Below, piece after piece: positions 8,034 to 16,624 of a stretch of DNA of 64,000 nt (position 1 is the first letter of the stretch; each line of letters starts with the position of its first letter). This stretch comes from Candidatus Villigracilis affinis (GTDB lineage: Bacteria > Chloroflexota > Anaerolineae > Anaerolineales > Villigracilaceae): contig JADKEA010000006.1 of NCBI GenBank assembly GCA_016718275.1, positions 1 through 64,000 on the forward strand, in the 5' to 3' direction. The notes under the pieces are model-generated. The model did not search any database, had not been told where the DNA came from, and saw only the letters and a program-made list of their open reading frames with translations. A program made the translations under genes and the position numbers.

Positions 8034-8441
8034 ATGTCGAATCAAAATCATCCTGTGATCGAATTGCGTGTCGCGGTCACAACCAACGACTATGAACGTC
8101 TGGTTAAATTCTATTGTGATGGACTCGGGATCGAACCTGCCGCGATCTGGGACAACGGTCAGGGGCAGGCGCTGATCCTCAACATGGGCAGTGCCACCCT
8201 TGAGATATTCGACGAAACACAAGCACAGACGATCGACCAGATCGAAGCAGGCAAACGAATCAGCGGACAGATTCGGTTCGCACTTCAAGTGCCAGACCTA
8301 AAGGCAGCCATGGAACGTCTGCTTGCACATGGAGCGACGCTGGTTCACCCGCCCATTGTCACCCCATGGGGCGATACCAACGTTCGGCTTCAAGACCCTG
8401 ACGGAATGCAGATCACATTGTTTCAAGTGTCTGACAAATAA
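8034..8441 (+). CDS. VOC family protein (glyoxalase/bleomycin-resistance fold)
   Basis: The 135-residue protein starts at ATG 8034 and shows two beta-alpha-beta-beta-beta modules: ELRVAVTTNDYERLVKFYCDGLG at the start and VTPWGDTNVRLQDPDGMQITLFQV at the end. LRVAV, TLEIFD and DPDGMQITLFQ are typical of VOC metalloenzymes and binding proteins. Function could be dioxygenase-like, glyoxalase-like or drug binding. The metal ligands cannot be assigned with certainty. Confidence 0.75.
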   Translation: MSNQNHPVIELRVAVTTNDYERLVKFYCDGLGIEPAAIWDNGQGQALILNMGSATLEIFDETQAQTIDQIEAGKRISGQIRFALQVPDLKAAMERLLAHGATLVHPPIVTPWGDTNVRLQDPDGMQITLFQVSDK

Positions 8442-8544
8442 ATTTGGAGCAGTGCAAATTAAAATTTTCATACCCAGATGCCAAACCAGGATAGGCGGGC
8501 TACAAGGTGCACGCCGATTCGCGTTGAAAAAGAATCAGCTCATA

Positions 8545-8573
8545 TTGTATTCACCTCCAATAAAATGTATACT
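8545..8573 (+). promoter_or_regulatory. sigma70 promoter of the secreted protein gene
   Basis: TTGTAT (8545-8550), a 17-base spacer and TATACT (8568-8573) are a near-consensus promoter. Transcription would begin near 8580, leaving an 80-nt leader before ATG 8663. Confidence 0.6.
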
Positions 8574-8602
8574 AAAAAAGGAGCCACATTTGATTGGAGG
8601 TG
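8552..8602 (+). promoter_or_regulatory. inverted repeat flanking the -10 box
   Basis: CACCTCCAAT (8552-8561, inside the promoter spacer) is perfectly complementary to ATTGGAGGTG (8593-8602, early leader), with 31 bases between. The arms bracket the -10 element and the start of transcription, as would a two-site operator. The right arm also contains a GGAGG sequence. Confidence 0.4.
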
Positions 8603-8662
8603 AATGGCAAAAAATACATTTCCCAATTGTCTATAAACTTTTAACATACAAAGGAGGTATCC

Positions 8663-9889
8663 ATGTTTACCAGATGCTTTGCCAATATGTTTGTTCTATT
8701 GGCAATGGTATTAGCGACTTTCGGAACGCCAGTTTCCGTATTGGCCGCGACACCCAATGGCGTGGATCACCTGCGCGGCCGTTGGGATGGGGAAATCGCA
8801 AACCTGCGAGGCGATAACCAGTCTTTCACACTTCTACTAAACAAATTCGAATCAGATCCAAACGATCCACTAACTGTGATCTATGGAGGATGCATAGCTG
8901 TGGGGCAGAACGCCTATTACACACCAATATCAGCTCAAGTGCTGATTACTGGCAATGAGCAATTTGCCTTGACTCTCTTTGGAACCGCCGCCACGAATTC
9001 CGAAGCCTTCGTAATCAAACTGGTCGGCACAGGAAGCACATCTGCCGCAAAGGTCAAGGATGATCTTGCCAGCGGCACTTGGGAAACCGCTGACCAGCAA
9101 GGCAATTGGTCAGCAATCCACCACGACCGCCGCAACCCCAAATGCCCTGCTGTTCAGGTAAATAACAATTTGTTCTTTCACCCAGATGTGTATGCAGGCG
9201 TAAATATCAATTCAGATGAAGAAAGGAATGAAGGCACCCTCCTGGAGGGCTACACCAATATTGTGTCTTCGGGCATGAAGGTCGAGGCGCCTGACGGAAG
9301 TTTTTTGACAGTCCCGTTCTACACAGACCTGTTTTCACCCTTTGTGGATTTCATCAATGAATTCCGTTTCCTGACCAACCTGCCTGGACTTCCCCAAACA
9401 AGCACCAACTATCGCTTTACCCTGCTCGATGCTTTTGGACAGCCGATACCTGGTTCAACGACAATGGACATTTGGTTTGGCTGCACAATGGGACCACCGC
9501 AAAATGTATCAACAAGCGTTGATACAGCAGGCTTGGGGGTCACCTGGGATCCAGTCACACCCGCGCCCGGATTTGACCCAGGCGGCTCGCCCCAACTAGG
9601 GTTCTATCAAATCGAATTATCTGGATACTTTGGCTCGAACGGTATCAAAACAGCCGCTCACCTCATCCCATTTGCGGACTTTGGCGGATTCGCACTGGGC
9701 ACTCCAGATGGGTTTGATAGCGGCATGGCGCTCGATCAATTTGCCGACGGAGTTTATGCCTTCGAAGTGATCGCATTTTCTGAACCTGCCCCAGGAAGCG
9801 GGGGAGTTGGATTGGAATGTCAGATCCGCGATCAGCGCGAACAAACGCTCTTTGAAAAGGCAGGCGCTGTGTACACGATTCTGCCCTAA
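8663..9889 (+). CDS. secreted protein of unknown function, 408 aa
   Basis: The start at ATG 8663 is fixed by an excellent AAAGGAGGT site. Residues 1-29 form a Sec signal peptide (hydrophobic core, end at VLAA). The mature part begins with a beta-rich segment typical of small lipocalin-like or calycin-like domains (LRGRWDGEIANL, then FTLLLNKFE and ASGTWETADQQGNWSA). The second half (about 230-408) looks fibronectin-III-like (PPQNVSTSVDTAGLGVTWDPVTPAPG). I do not recognise a named family. A strong terminator follows at 9932. Confidence 0.65.
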   Translation: MFTRCFANMFVLLAMVLATFGTPVSVLAATPNGVDHLRGRWDGEIANLRGDNQSFTLLLNKFESDPNDPLTVIYGGCIAVGQNAYYTPISAQVLITGNEQFALTLFGTAATNSEAFVIKLVGTGSTSAAKVKDDLASGTWETADQQGNWSAIHHDRRNPKCPAVQVNNNLFFHPDVYAGVNINSDEERNEGTLLEGYTNIVSSGMKVEAPDGSFLTVPFYTDLFSPFVDFINEFRFLTNLPGLPQTSTNYRFTLLDAFGQPIPGSTTMDIWFGCTMGPPQNVSTSVDTAGLGVTWDPVTPAPGFDPGGSPQLGFYQIELSGYFGSNGIKTAAHLIPFADFGGFALGTPDGFDSGMALDQFADGVYAFEVIAFSEPAPGSGGVGLECQIRDQREQTLFEKAGAVYTILP

Positions 9890-9931
9890 TATAAAGGTAC
9901 AAATTTTGGGGGATAAAACAATTCTCAAAAT

Positions 9932-9971
9932 AGATAAACAAAGCGCCTCTTTCGAGGCGCTTTGTTTATCT
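9932..9971. terminator. bidirectional terminator (18-bp stem)
   Basis: Two perfectly complementary 18-base arms (9932-9949 and 9954-9971) enclose the loop TTTC. The stem has a GC core (AAGCGCCTC/GAGGCGCTT) and A/T flanks giving T-runs on both strands. It serves the secreted-protein gene on the plus strand and malQ on the minus strand. The malQ stop codon (9966-9968) lies inside the stem. Confidence 0.85.
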
Positions 9972-11471
9972 ATAAGTCAACCAATTCAAATCCCGCAGTC
10001 TCGCGGCGATGTCTTCGCGCAGGTCTTGCTCACCCATGCGCCATTCCCAGTTACCGCCGAGTTTACTGGGGAAGTTCATGCGGGCTTCGCTGCCGAGGTT
10101 GAGCAGGTCCTGCATGGGAGTGATAGCCATTACCGCAACGGATTTCCAGACACCGCGGATCAAGTCCCATGCAAAGTCGTTACCATCCACGCCAAGATAG
10201 CGTTGGGCAAATTCTCGTTCGTGGGCTGCGGCATGCTCGAACCAGCCGCGTGCGGTATCGTTATCGTGTGTGCCTGTGTAGGCCACGCTGTTGGGAACAT
10301 AGTTATGCGGCAGGAAAGGATTATCCGGGCCAGAAAAGGCAAACTGCAAAACTTTCATGCCGGGCAGGTCAAAAGCAGCGAGAAGTTCGATCACATCGGG
10401 AGTGACAAGGCCGAGGTCTTCGGCGATCACAGGCAGGCCTGTGCCGTGTGTGATCAAGCCATCGCCGAGAAATTTATCGACGGCGCGGAAAAGGTCTTTA
10501 CCAGGACCCGTGACCCAGCGACCAAATTCGGCTGTGGCATGATCGGCTGGGATCTCGTAATAACCAGCAAAACCGCGGAAATGGTCAAAGCGTAAAATGT
10601 CGAAGATCTGCAGGGACGAACGCACACGCGACAGCCACCATGCATAGCCTTCCTTTTTGTGTACATCCCATTTATAAAGCGGATTACCCCACAATTGCCC
10701 CGTCGAAGAAAACTCATCCGGCGGCACACCCGCCACGACAGTTGGATTACCTTCCCGATCCAAATAGAATAACTCGGGATGCGACCATACATCGGACGAA
10801 TCATAAGCGACGAAAATGGGAATGTCACCAATGATCTGAATTCCGCGTTCATTTGCGTAGGTGCGCAGCTTGTTCCACTGGCGGAAAAAGATAAATTGAT
10901 AAAAGGCATAGCGCGTGATGCTTTCGCCAAGCTCTTTTTGTGCCTTGCTCAAAGCGGTCTTCTTTCTCTTGCGCAGGGCTTCGGGCCAGCCATTCCAGGC
11001 GCCGCCGCCGTTGGCTTCCTTCAAAGCCATAAAGAGGGTGTAATCATCAAGCCAGGAGGCATTTTCAGCGCAGAAATAATCGAAGGCCTGGCGCAAATGC
11101 TCGGGGTTGGATTGGTAGCGGGAAAATGCCTTTTGCAAAAGATCAAGCTTTTTGGGAATGAACAGGCCAAAGTCCACTTTTGAGGCGGGCAGGTCTTTCA
11201 TCCCATCGAGATCTTCCTGAGTCAATAATCCATCAGCAAAAAGATCGTCAGGGCTGATCAAATATGGGTTTCCCGCAAAAGCAGAAAAGGCTTGATAAGG
11301 CGAATCACCGTAGCCTGTGGGGCCGAGCGGAAGCACCTGCCAGAGCTTGCAGCCTGTTGAAGAAAGCCAGTCCACGAATCGAAATGATTGCGGACCGAGG
11401 TCGCCGATGCCATATGGGGAAGGCAGGCTTGTTGGGTGAAGGAGGATTCCAGAGGAGCGTTTGAAGGTCAT
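9966..11471 (-). CDS. malQ: 4-alpha-glucanotransferase (amylomaltase)
   Basis: The enzyme moves alpha-1,4-glucan segments between maltodextrins in the cytoplasm, in glycogen and maltodextrin turnover. The 501-residue length is normal for GH77. Diagnostic stretches are SGILLHPTSLPSPYGIGDLG at the start, FDILRFDHFRGFAGYY with the catalytic Asp, IAEDLGLVTPDV with the acid/base Glu, and YTGTHDNDTARGW near the C-terminus. The start codon overlaps the glgA stop by 4 bases (ATGA), so the two are translationally coupled. Confidence 0.95.
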   Translation of the reverse strand: MTFKRSSGILLHPTSLPSPYGIGDLGPQSFRFVDWLSSTGCKLWQVLPLGPTGYGDSPYQAFSAFAGNPYLISPDDLFADGLLTQEDLDGMKDLPASKVDFGLFIPKKLDLLQKAFSRYQSNPEHLRQAFDYFCAENASWLDDYTLFMALKEANGGGAWNGWPEALRKRKKTALSKAQKELGESITRYAFYQFIFFRQWNKLRTYANERGIQIIGDIPIFVAYDSSDVWSHPELFYLDREGNPTVVAGVPPDEFSSTGQLWGNPLYKWDVHKKEGYAWWLSRVRSSLQIFDILRFDHFRGFAGYYEIPADHATAEFGRWVTGPGKDLFRAVDKFLGDGLITHGTGLPVIAEDLGLVTPDVIELLAAFDLPGMKVLQFAFSGPDNPFLPHNYVPNSVAYTGTHDNDTARGWFEHAAAHEREFAQRYLGVDGNDFAWDLIRGVWKSVAVMAITPMQDLLNLGSEARMNFPSKLGGNWEWRMGEQDLREDIAARLRDLNWLTYR

Positions 11472-12892
11472 GATTTAATGAGGGAGAGATAGAGATTAAG
11501 ATATTGTCGCGCGGAGTTCTCCCAGGAGAAATCCTGGGCCATGCCTGCACGTTGAAGGGATTGCCACTGTTCGTGGTTCGCAAAAACTTTCAGGGCGTTC
11601 TTGACCGCAGCCACCAAAGACAAATGATGTGCCTTTTCGAAAACAAAACCCGTCACGCCGTGACGGACGGTGTCGTTCAACCCGCCCGCCGCGCGGACGA
11701 TTGGGACGCATCCATAACGCATGGCGATCATTTGCGAGAGGCCGCAGGGTTCATAACGCGAAGGCATGAGGAACATATCGGAGCCCGCGTAAATTTGACG
11801 CGCGAGTCCCGCATCGTAACGTGTTTCTACTTTGATTCGTTCAGGAAAAAGTTTTTGCAATTTCATCGCCGCTTCTTCGAGCTTCGGGTCGCCTGTCCCC
11901 AAAATGACAGCCTGCCAGTTCAAGCGTTTCATGGTGTTGAGTGCGCTAAAGGCGAGGTCTACACCTTTTTGAACATCCATGCGCGAGATGATCGCAAACA
12001 GGGGTATCTCAGATTCTTGGGGCAGCCCAAGCCTGGCCTGTAAAAGGTTTTTATTGGCGGCGCGTTTTTCAAGTGTTTCCAGGGCGAAATTCACACCGAT
12101 GGCAGTGTCCGTTTCAGGGTTGAAAGAGTCGGTGTCCAATCCGTTAAGAATACCGCTCAACGTTTCGTGGCGCAGCTGCAAAAACTCATTCAGGCCGCAA
12201 CCGTATTCCTCAGTGAGAATCTCTTTTGCATAAGTCGGTGAAACGCCCACGATCGCATCAGACGACCACAGGCCGAGCGGCAGGGGCATTACGCGCGCCC
12301 AATCGGGCAGGTCGGTTTGGGCCAGCTTCAAGCCGTAGCTATTCAAAATTTCGCTCACATCGGGGCCCATAAATGGAAGGTTGTGCAGCGTGAGCACAGA
12401 CGCCACATGACGCGCACCTTCCTCCCAGCGTTTGGTCAGCGAGTAATACAGGCTCAATGCGGTATGCCAGTCATTGCCGTGAACCACATCGGGAAACCAG
12501 TTGATCTGGCGGGATAATTCAAGTGCAGCGATAGAGTAAAAGGTATATTTCTCGGCATCCAGCTTTGCATCCAGCGAATAGACCGAGCCATTGGCGCGAA
12601 TCGCGTCGCCGTTGATAAAGTAAACGGGCATGCCCTTCAAGGTTGTTTCAAACGCCTCCACCTGGACCTCGGAGCTGCCGCGCGGAATCGAGAACATTCC
12701 CACAGGCTTGAGGTTATCGGCTTTTATCACCGGGTGGTACGGCAGCACAAGGCGCACATCCAACGTAATCTCATCGTTCGAGAGAGCACGCAAAGCACGC
12801 GGCAGGGAACCAGCCACATCGCCCAATCCCCCCACTTTGATAAAAGGTTCGGCTTCCGCCGCAAGGAAAAGTACGTTGATAGTTTTTGGCAT
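11468..12892 (-). CDS. glgA: glycogen/starch synthase (GT5)
   Basis: The enzyme adds glucose from ADP-glucose (or UDP-glucose) to the growing alpha-1,4-glucan. The 474-residue protein has the N-terminal substrate loop KVGGLGDVAGSLPRAL (about 21-36), the HGNDWHTAL motif, and the C-terminal GT-B domain with SRYEPCGLSQMIAMRYGCVPIVRAAGGL. The length is typical. It forms a two-gene unit with malQ for glycogen synthesis and remodelling. A hairpin lies between it and the upstream tRNA gene. Confidence 0.94.
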   Translation of the reverse strand: MPKTINVLFLAAEAEPFIKVGGLGDVAGSLPRALRALSNDEITLDVRLVLPYHPVIKADNLKPVGMFSIPRGSSEVQVEAFETTLKGMPVYFINGDAIRANGSVYSLDAKLDAEKYTFYSIAALELSRQINWFPDVVHGNDWHTALSLYYSLTKRWEEGARHVASVLTLHNLPFMGPDVSEILNSYGLKLAQTDLPDWARVMPLPLGLWSSDAIVGVSPTYAKEILTEEYGCGLNEFLQLRHETLSGILNGLDTDSFNPETDTAIGVNFALETLEKRAANKNLLQARLGLPQESEIPLFAIISRMDVQKGVDLAFSALNTMKRLNWQAVILGTGDPKLEEAAMKLQKLFPERIKVETRYDAGLARQIYAGSDMFLMPSRYEPCGLSQMIAMRYGCVPIVRAAGGLNDTVRHGVTGFVFEKAHHLSLVAAVKNALKVFANHEQWQSLQRAGMAQDFSWENSARQYLNLYLSLIKS

Positions 12893-12913
12893 GGGTGCTA
12901 TTTTACCTTACAT

Positions 12914-12950
12914 AAAGACCCCAAAGGTTTTCTTTACCTTTAGGGTCTTT
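12914..12950 (-). terminator. hairpin downstream of tRNA-His
   Basis: AAAGACCC (12914-12921) pairs with GGGTCTTT (12943-12950), and inside AAAGGT pairs with ACCTTT. It lies directly after the 3' end of tRNA-His on the minus strand and 22 bases before glgA. It probably ends or processes the tRNA transcript. The T-tract is weak, so read-through into glgA is possible. Confidence 0.55.
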
Positions 12951-12955
12951 CGAGG

Positions 12956-13028
12956 GGTGCCTGAAGGGTTTCGAACCCTCAACATCTACAGCCACAGTGT
13001 AGCGCTCTGCCATTGAGCTACAGGCACC
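12956..13028 (-). tRNA. tRNA-His (anticodon GTG)
   Basis: The minus strand folds as a complete cloverleaf: acceptor GTGCCTG/CAGGCAC, D arm GCTC...GAGC, anticodon stem CTACA/TGTAG around CTGTGGC with anticodon GTG, and T arm GAGGG-TTCGAAA-CCCTT. An encoded extra G at the 5' end faces C73, the identity pair of histidine tRNAs. CCA is not encoded (CCC follows). The gene lies downstream of hisS on the same strand. Confidence 0.95.
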
Positions 13029-13058
13029 ATATTTGAAGCGGCAAAATTTTACCACAAT

Positions 13059-13523
13059 TCACCGCAGATTCAACACCGCGAGGGTCTCGCCTTCCAGCAA
13101 TTCCCCAGGTTCCACGAAACCCAGGCTGGCATATAGTTTTCGCGCGCCTTCATTTTCAGGCTCATAACTAATGCCCACGCTCTTGATTCTCTCATCGGTA
13201 CGGAAACGATCCAAAGCCTGCGTCATGATCTCGCGGCCATATCCTTTGCCTTGAAACTTCTCATCCACCATCAGGCGCAAAATGAAAGCCTGATACCGCG
13301 AATGATTGAAGTTGAAACAATACATCAAAAAGCCGACAGGCTTTTCACCGTCATACACGCCGAACGGGAAGAGATCCCAATGGCCTTCATCATCAAATCC
13401 AAATTGCGCCTCGGCAATGGAATATAGATTCGATGCCACAAAATGGCTTTGATCCTCGCGCACCTTCAACTTGATCAGGGCGCGCCAGTTTTCAGCCGTA
13501 ACAGGACGAAGTGAAATGGACAT
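13059..13523 (-). CDS. GNAT acetyltransferase, spermidine/spermine (BltD/PaiA) type
   Basis: The 154-residue protein covers one GNAT domain. The N-terminal LKVREDQSHFVASNLYSIAEAQF closely follows the polyamine acetyltransferases of the BltD group. The acetyl-CoA loop is EKFQGKGYGREIM, and the end is YEPENEGARKLYASLGFVEPG. It would acetylate spermidine or related polyamines in the cytoplasm, lowering their charge. It starts 3 bases after the hisS stop and is probably cotranscribed. A polyamine ABC transporter lies at 48.8-52.9 kb in the same window. Confidence 0.72.
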   Translation of the reverse strand: MSISLRPVTAENWRALIKLKVREDQSHFVASNLYSIAEAQFGFDDEGHWDLFPFGVYDGEKPVGFLMYCFNFNHSRYQAFILRLMVDEKFQGKGYGREIMTQALDRFRTDERIKSVGISYEPENEGARKLYASLGFVEPGELLEGETLAVLNLR

Positions 13524-13526
13524 GAT

Positions 13527-14798
13527 TTAGCCGACTATTTTTTGGATCTCAGAAACGACCGCTTCGCGCTTCACCGTAATCTGCTCGCCAGTCATCAGGT
13601 TTTTGATCGCCACCTGGGCATTGGCCGCTTCGTCGGGACCAACCGTCAGCGCAAGTTTGATCTTCATCTTGTCTGCAAACTTGAATTGCTTTTGCAGTTT
13701 CGCTGGTTCAGGAAAGACCATGGCGTTCACGCCCGCATCACGAAGCTGCGCTGCCAATTCAAACGATTTCAGCCACATTGATTCGTCGAAGACAGTCACC
13801 AGAACCGCGGCAGGCGTAGGGACAAATTCAGGCAGAAGGCCAGCCTCCTGTAAAATGATGCCCGCCACCACATCGCCCATTGCAAAGCCAACGCCTGAAA
13901 GCGGCTGTCCGCCCACATCAGCCAAGAGGTTGTCGTACCGTCCGCCGCCCATGATCGCGCGTTTCAAAGAACCGCTGGTCTCGAAGGCCTCAAAGACCGT
14001 GCCCGTGTAATACAAGAGACCGCGCATGATGTTCGGATCGAATTTCACATAGTCCCTGACACCCAACGCCTCCAGTGTGGCAAAGAGGCGCACCAGTTCA
14101 TCGCTGTTTTTCCATAAATCGAAATTGCCGAGAATGTTCTTCAAGCCATCCAATTGTGCCTGACTTAAGCCAAGTTCAAGCGCGTACGCATCCCATTTGG
14201 CAGAGTCCATTTTCGTGCGTCGGTCAACGAGGTTGGAAACGTCGAGTCTTTTTTCAGCGACGATGCCGAGGGTATCGAATTCAGAGTCCATGAGGCGCCG
14301 ATTATTCACGTAAATGGCAGCCCGTTCCGGGGTCAGCCCGACCGAGCGCAGGAATGTCGCCGCAACAGCGATCAATTCCGCATCCGCTTCGGGAGAGTTG
14401 ACTCCCAGCATGTCGATATTCCACTGAAAGAATTCGCGCGAGCGTCCCTTTTGCGGTTGTTCGTAGCGCCAGAACGGACCGAACGACCACCAGCGCAAGG
14501 GGTATGTTAATTCACCCTGCTTCGCCGCGATCATGCGCGCAAGGCTTGGTGTGAGTTCGGGGCGCAGGGTGACAAAATCACCGCCGCGGTCAGTGAATGT
14601 GAAGGATTGCTTCTTGACAAGCTCCTCCCCCGATTTCGCCGCGTACAGATCGATCGGTTCAATAAAGGGTGCGTCCCATTCCTGATACCCAAATTTCTGA
14701 GAGGCTGCGCGGACTTTTTCATAAATGAAATTCCGCAGCGCCATCTGCTCGGGATAGAATTCTCTCGTGCCTTTTACAGGTTGTATTTTGCTTGCCAT
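13527..14798 (-). CDS. hisS: histidyl-tRNA synthetase
   Basis: The enzyme charges tRNA-His in the cytoplasm. The 423-residue class II synthetase shows PVKGTREFYPEQMALRNFI at the start, motif 2 (FGPFWRYEQPQKGRSREFFQ with the following histidine-specific region), motif 3 (IMGGGRYDNLLADVGGQPLSGVGFAMG), and a C-terminal anticodon-binding domain of about 95 residues. ATG 14798 is preceded by CTGGAGTCAAT. It leads a minus-strand set that includes the cognate tRNA-His about 500 bases downstream. Confidence 0.95.
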   Translation of the reverse strand: MASKIQPVKGTREFYPEQMALRNFIYEKVRAASQKFGYQEWDAPFIEPIDLYAAKSGEELVKKQSFTFTDRGGDFVTLRPELTPSLARMIAAKQGELTYPLRWWSFGPFWRYEQPQKGRSREFFQWNIDMLGVNSPEADAELIAVAATFLRSVGLTPERAAIYVNNRRLMDSEFDTLGIVAEKRLDVSNLVDRRTKMDSAKWDAYALELGLSQAQLDGLKNILGNFDLWKNSDELVRLFATLEALGVRDYVKFDPNIMRGLLYYTGTVFEAFETSGSLKRAIMGGGRYDNLLADVGGQPLSGVGFAMGDVVAGIILQEAGLLPEFVPTPAAVLVTVFDESMWLKSFELAAQLRDAGVNAMVFPEPAKLQKQFKFADKMKIKLALTVGPDEAANAQVAIKNLMTGEQITVKREAVVSEIQKIVG

Positions 14799-14950
14799 AT
14801 TGACTCCAGTGCGCGAATTTTATCATGAGTAATCCCCGCCGAACGTAGTCAAAGGCACGGACAATTCGACAGATATTTTTATAAAACCTGTCCTTAGACT
14901 GCACTCCTCGAAAAGGAATCGTCGTTCTGCTCAGGACGAGATCACCGCTT

Positions 14951-14973
14951 CAAAATTCAGTAACTGAATTTTG
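14951..14973. promoter_or_regulatory. 10-bp inverted repeat before the methyltransferase gene
   Basis: CAAAATTCAG (14951-14960) is perfectly complementary to CTGAATTTTG (14964-14973) with a 3-base loop. It lies where the -35 region of the methyltransferase promoter would be, so it may be an operator. The rest of the 245-base gap 14799-15043 holds no gene. Confidence 0.35.
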
Positions 14974-14985
14974 ATTTTGTTTTGG

Positions 14986-15022
14986 TATAATCACAGAATA
15001 TTTTATAAACGACTGTAGTCGT
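14986..15022 (+). promoter_or_regulatory. -10 box and dyad of the methyltransferase gene
   Basis: TATAAT at 14986-14991 follows TTTTGG. The -35 region is weak. Downstream, ACGACT-GT-AGTCGT (15009-15022) is a perfect 6-bp dyad located where transcription would start or just after, a good place for a repressor site. Confidence 0.45.
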
Positions 15023-15043
15023 CACTACCAACCAGGAGACAAA

Positions 15044-15845
15044 ATGAAAATTGATTATCAGGAACCCAGCAAAGACCTGCTGATGCGCATTGACATCCAC
15101 GAAAAATACGGCTCGGCCAATATCGATGTCTGGACGAACGACCTGCTCAAACCCCAGGCTGGCATGAAAATTTTAGATGTAGGCTGCGGCGCTGGCAAAT
15201 TGTGCTTCCTTTTCAATGAATACACCAAGGGCGGCGCACAGATCACAGGTGGTGACTTTTCGAATGAACTGCTCGATAAGGCGCGCGAGAAAAACAAAAA
15301 CACAGGCGCGAACATCGATTTCCAGTTTTTGGATTTCAACCAGCCCTTTAACTTTGCGGATAACACCTTTGACCTGTGTACCAGCGCATTCGCCATCTAC
15401 TACGCCTCTGATCTGGACTTTACATTTGGTGAGGCTCATCGGGTGCTAAATCCAGGCGGACGGCTTTTCGTCTCCGGACCATTGCCCGAGAACAAGCAAA
15501 TGTTCTACGACATCATCAAGGAAGCCACCGGCGCCGCCATCCCGCCCATGCCTGGGTCATCGCGCTTCAAGGGCGATATTTTCAACACCATCGACGGGAT
15601 CTTTGCGAAGACCGAGTTGCACAAGTTCGAGAACCACCTCACCTTCCCCTGAGGTGTCTCCGTTCATTGATTATGTCCGCGCCTCGCTGGGCGAAGACCG
15701 TAAACTGTGGACATCCATGTTCAATGGCAAGGATGAATACGAAGCCTTGATCGGCAAGATCGAGTCTGTGGCTACACGCTGGTTTGAGCGTGACGGCAAA
15801 CTGGTGATGACCAAGGTCGTTGGCGGCATTCTCGCGACCAAATAG
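15044..15845 (+). pseudogene. class I SAM-dependent methyltransferase, frameshifted
   Basis: ATG 15044 follows CAGGAGACAAA. The first frame (about 200 residues) has the SAM-binding motif ILDVGCGAGKLC and acidic GGDFS. It stops at TGA just after HKFENHLTFP. The continuing frame, with VSPFIDYVRASLGEDR and VATRWFERDGKLVMTKVVGG, is the proper C-terminus of the same family. Removing one C from the CCCC at about 15648-15651 restores a 267-residue protein. The single extra base in a homopolymer could be a sequencing error. It precedes a PIG-L deacetylase by 37 bases. Confidence 0.75.
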
Positions 15846-15882
15846 TAAAACGGATTGTGAAGCGGAAAGCGGACAAAAACGG

Positions 15883-16515
15883 ATGAATTTTTACGGTAAA
15901 AAAGTGCTCTTCCTTGGCGCGCATCCCGACGATATCGAGTTGGGATGCGGCGCCTTGCTGCATCACATCGCCAAAGAGACCGACGTACTGTGTGTAACGC
16001 TCTCAGACAATCAGAAAAACCCTGAGTTGAGCAACGTCAAAGGTGAGCACCTCAAATCCATGAAGATATTGGGAGTGCCCGAAGAGAAGATCATTCTCGG
16101 CCCGTTCACCACCCGCGTCTTTCCTGATGCACGGCAGGAGATCCTCGAATATTTTCTGAAACTGCGTAAGGAATTCAACCCTGATCTGATCTTCACCCAC
16201 TCAAAACAGGATGTGCATCAGGATCACAACACCATGACCGATGAAGCCCTGCGCGCGTTCCGCGGCATCACGGTTCTGGGGTTTGACGTCGTACGCTCCT
16301 CATACGGATTTTTTCCACACTTTTTGGTGGAAGTCACCGAAGAGGATGTGAATGCCAAGATCAACGCCCTGGCTGAGTACGAAACCTACCGCGACCGCTA
16401 TTATTTCAACTCCGAGTTGACCCGCTCGATCATGGTACGTCATGGCGCGCTGGCGGAACGTCCGCTGGCGGAGGGATTCGATATTTTGAGGATCGTAGGC
16501 AGTTTCGAAAAATAA
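15883..16515 (+). CDS. PIG-L/LmbE family deacetylase
   Basis: These zinc enzymes deacetylate N-acetylglucosaminyl groups on glycolipids or thiols such as mycothiol and bacillithiol precursors. The start at ATG 15883 gives 210 residues beginning MNFYGKKVLFLGAHPDDIELG with the metal site HPDD; the upstream part of the open frame has no support. A second motif, HSKQDVHQDHN, supplies the third zinc ligand. Length is normal. The natural partner could be the upstream methyltransferase, suggesting modification of a small sugar conjugate. Confidence 0.85.
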   Translation: MNFYGKKVLFLGAHPDDIELGCGALLHHIAKETDVLCVTLSDNQKNPELSNVKGEHLKSMKILGVPEEKIILGPFTTRVFPDARQEILEYFLKLRKEFNPDLIFTHSKQDVHQDHNTMTDEALRAFRGITVLGFDVVRSSYGFFPHFLVEVTEEDVNAKINALAEYETYRDRYYFNSELTRSIMVRHGALAERPLAEGFDILRIVGSFEK

Positions 16516-16550
16516 CGACGGGCATGGTACATTCGGCTACGATACATTGA

Positions 16551-16579
16551 TTGACAGCAGTGGTGTGAAAACCTATAAT
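16551..16579 (+). promoter_or_regulatory. perfect consensus sigma70 promoter of the TIR/STAND cassette
   Basis: TTGACA (16551-16556), a spacer of exactly 17 bases and TATAAT (16574-16579) match the consensus at all 12 positions. Transcription would start near 16586, 39 bases before the preferred TIR start codon. Such a strong promoter implies substantial constitutive expression unless repressed. No obvious operator is seen. Confidence 0.8.
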
Positions 16580-16624
16580 CAAATGAAAGGGTGGACAATG
16601 AAAAAATTAGCAAGGAGATTCTGC

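Noticed and set aside
8604..8636. Short leader peptide (MAKNTFPNCL) before the secreted protein gene
   Set aside because: GGAGG lies too close to its ATG, and the codons show no attenuator-like run; the sequence is better explained as the right arm of the inverted repeat.
9807..10595. A 262-codon plus-strand frame opposite malQ
   Set aside because: It runs through a terminator stem and the end of malQ, whose catalytic motifs are clear on the other strand.
16547..16624. Upstream in-frame start for the TIR protein
   Set aside because: The region contains the consensus promoter; transcription would begin after the first candidate codons, and AAGGAG fits ATG 16625 best.
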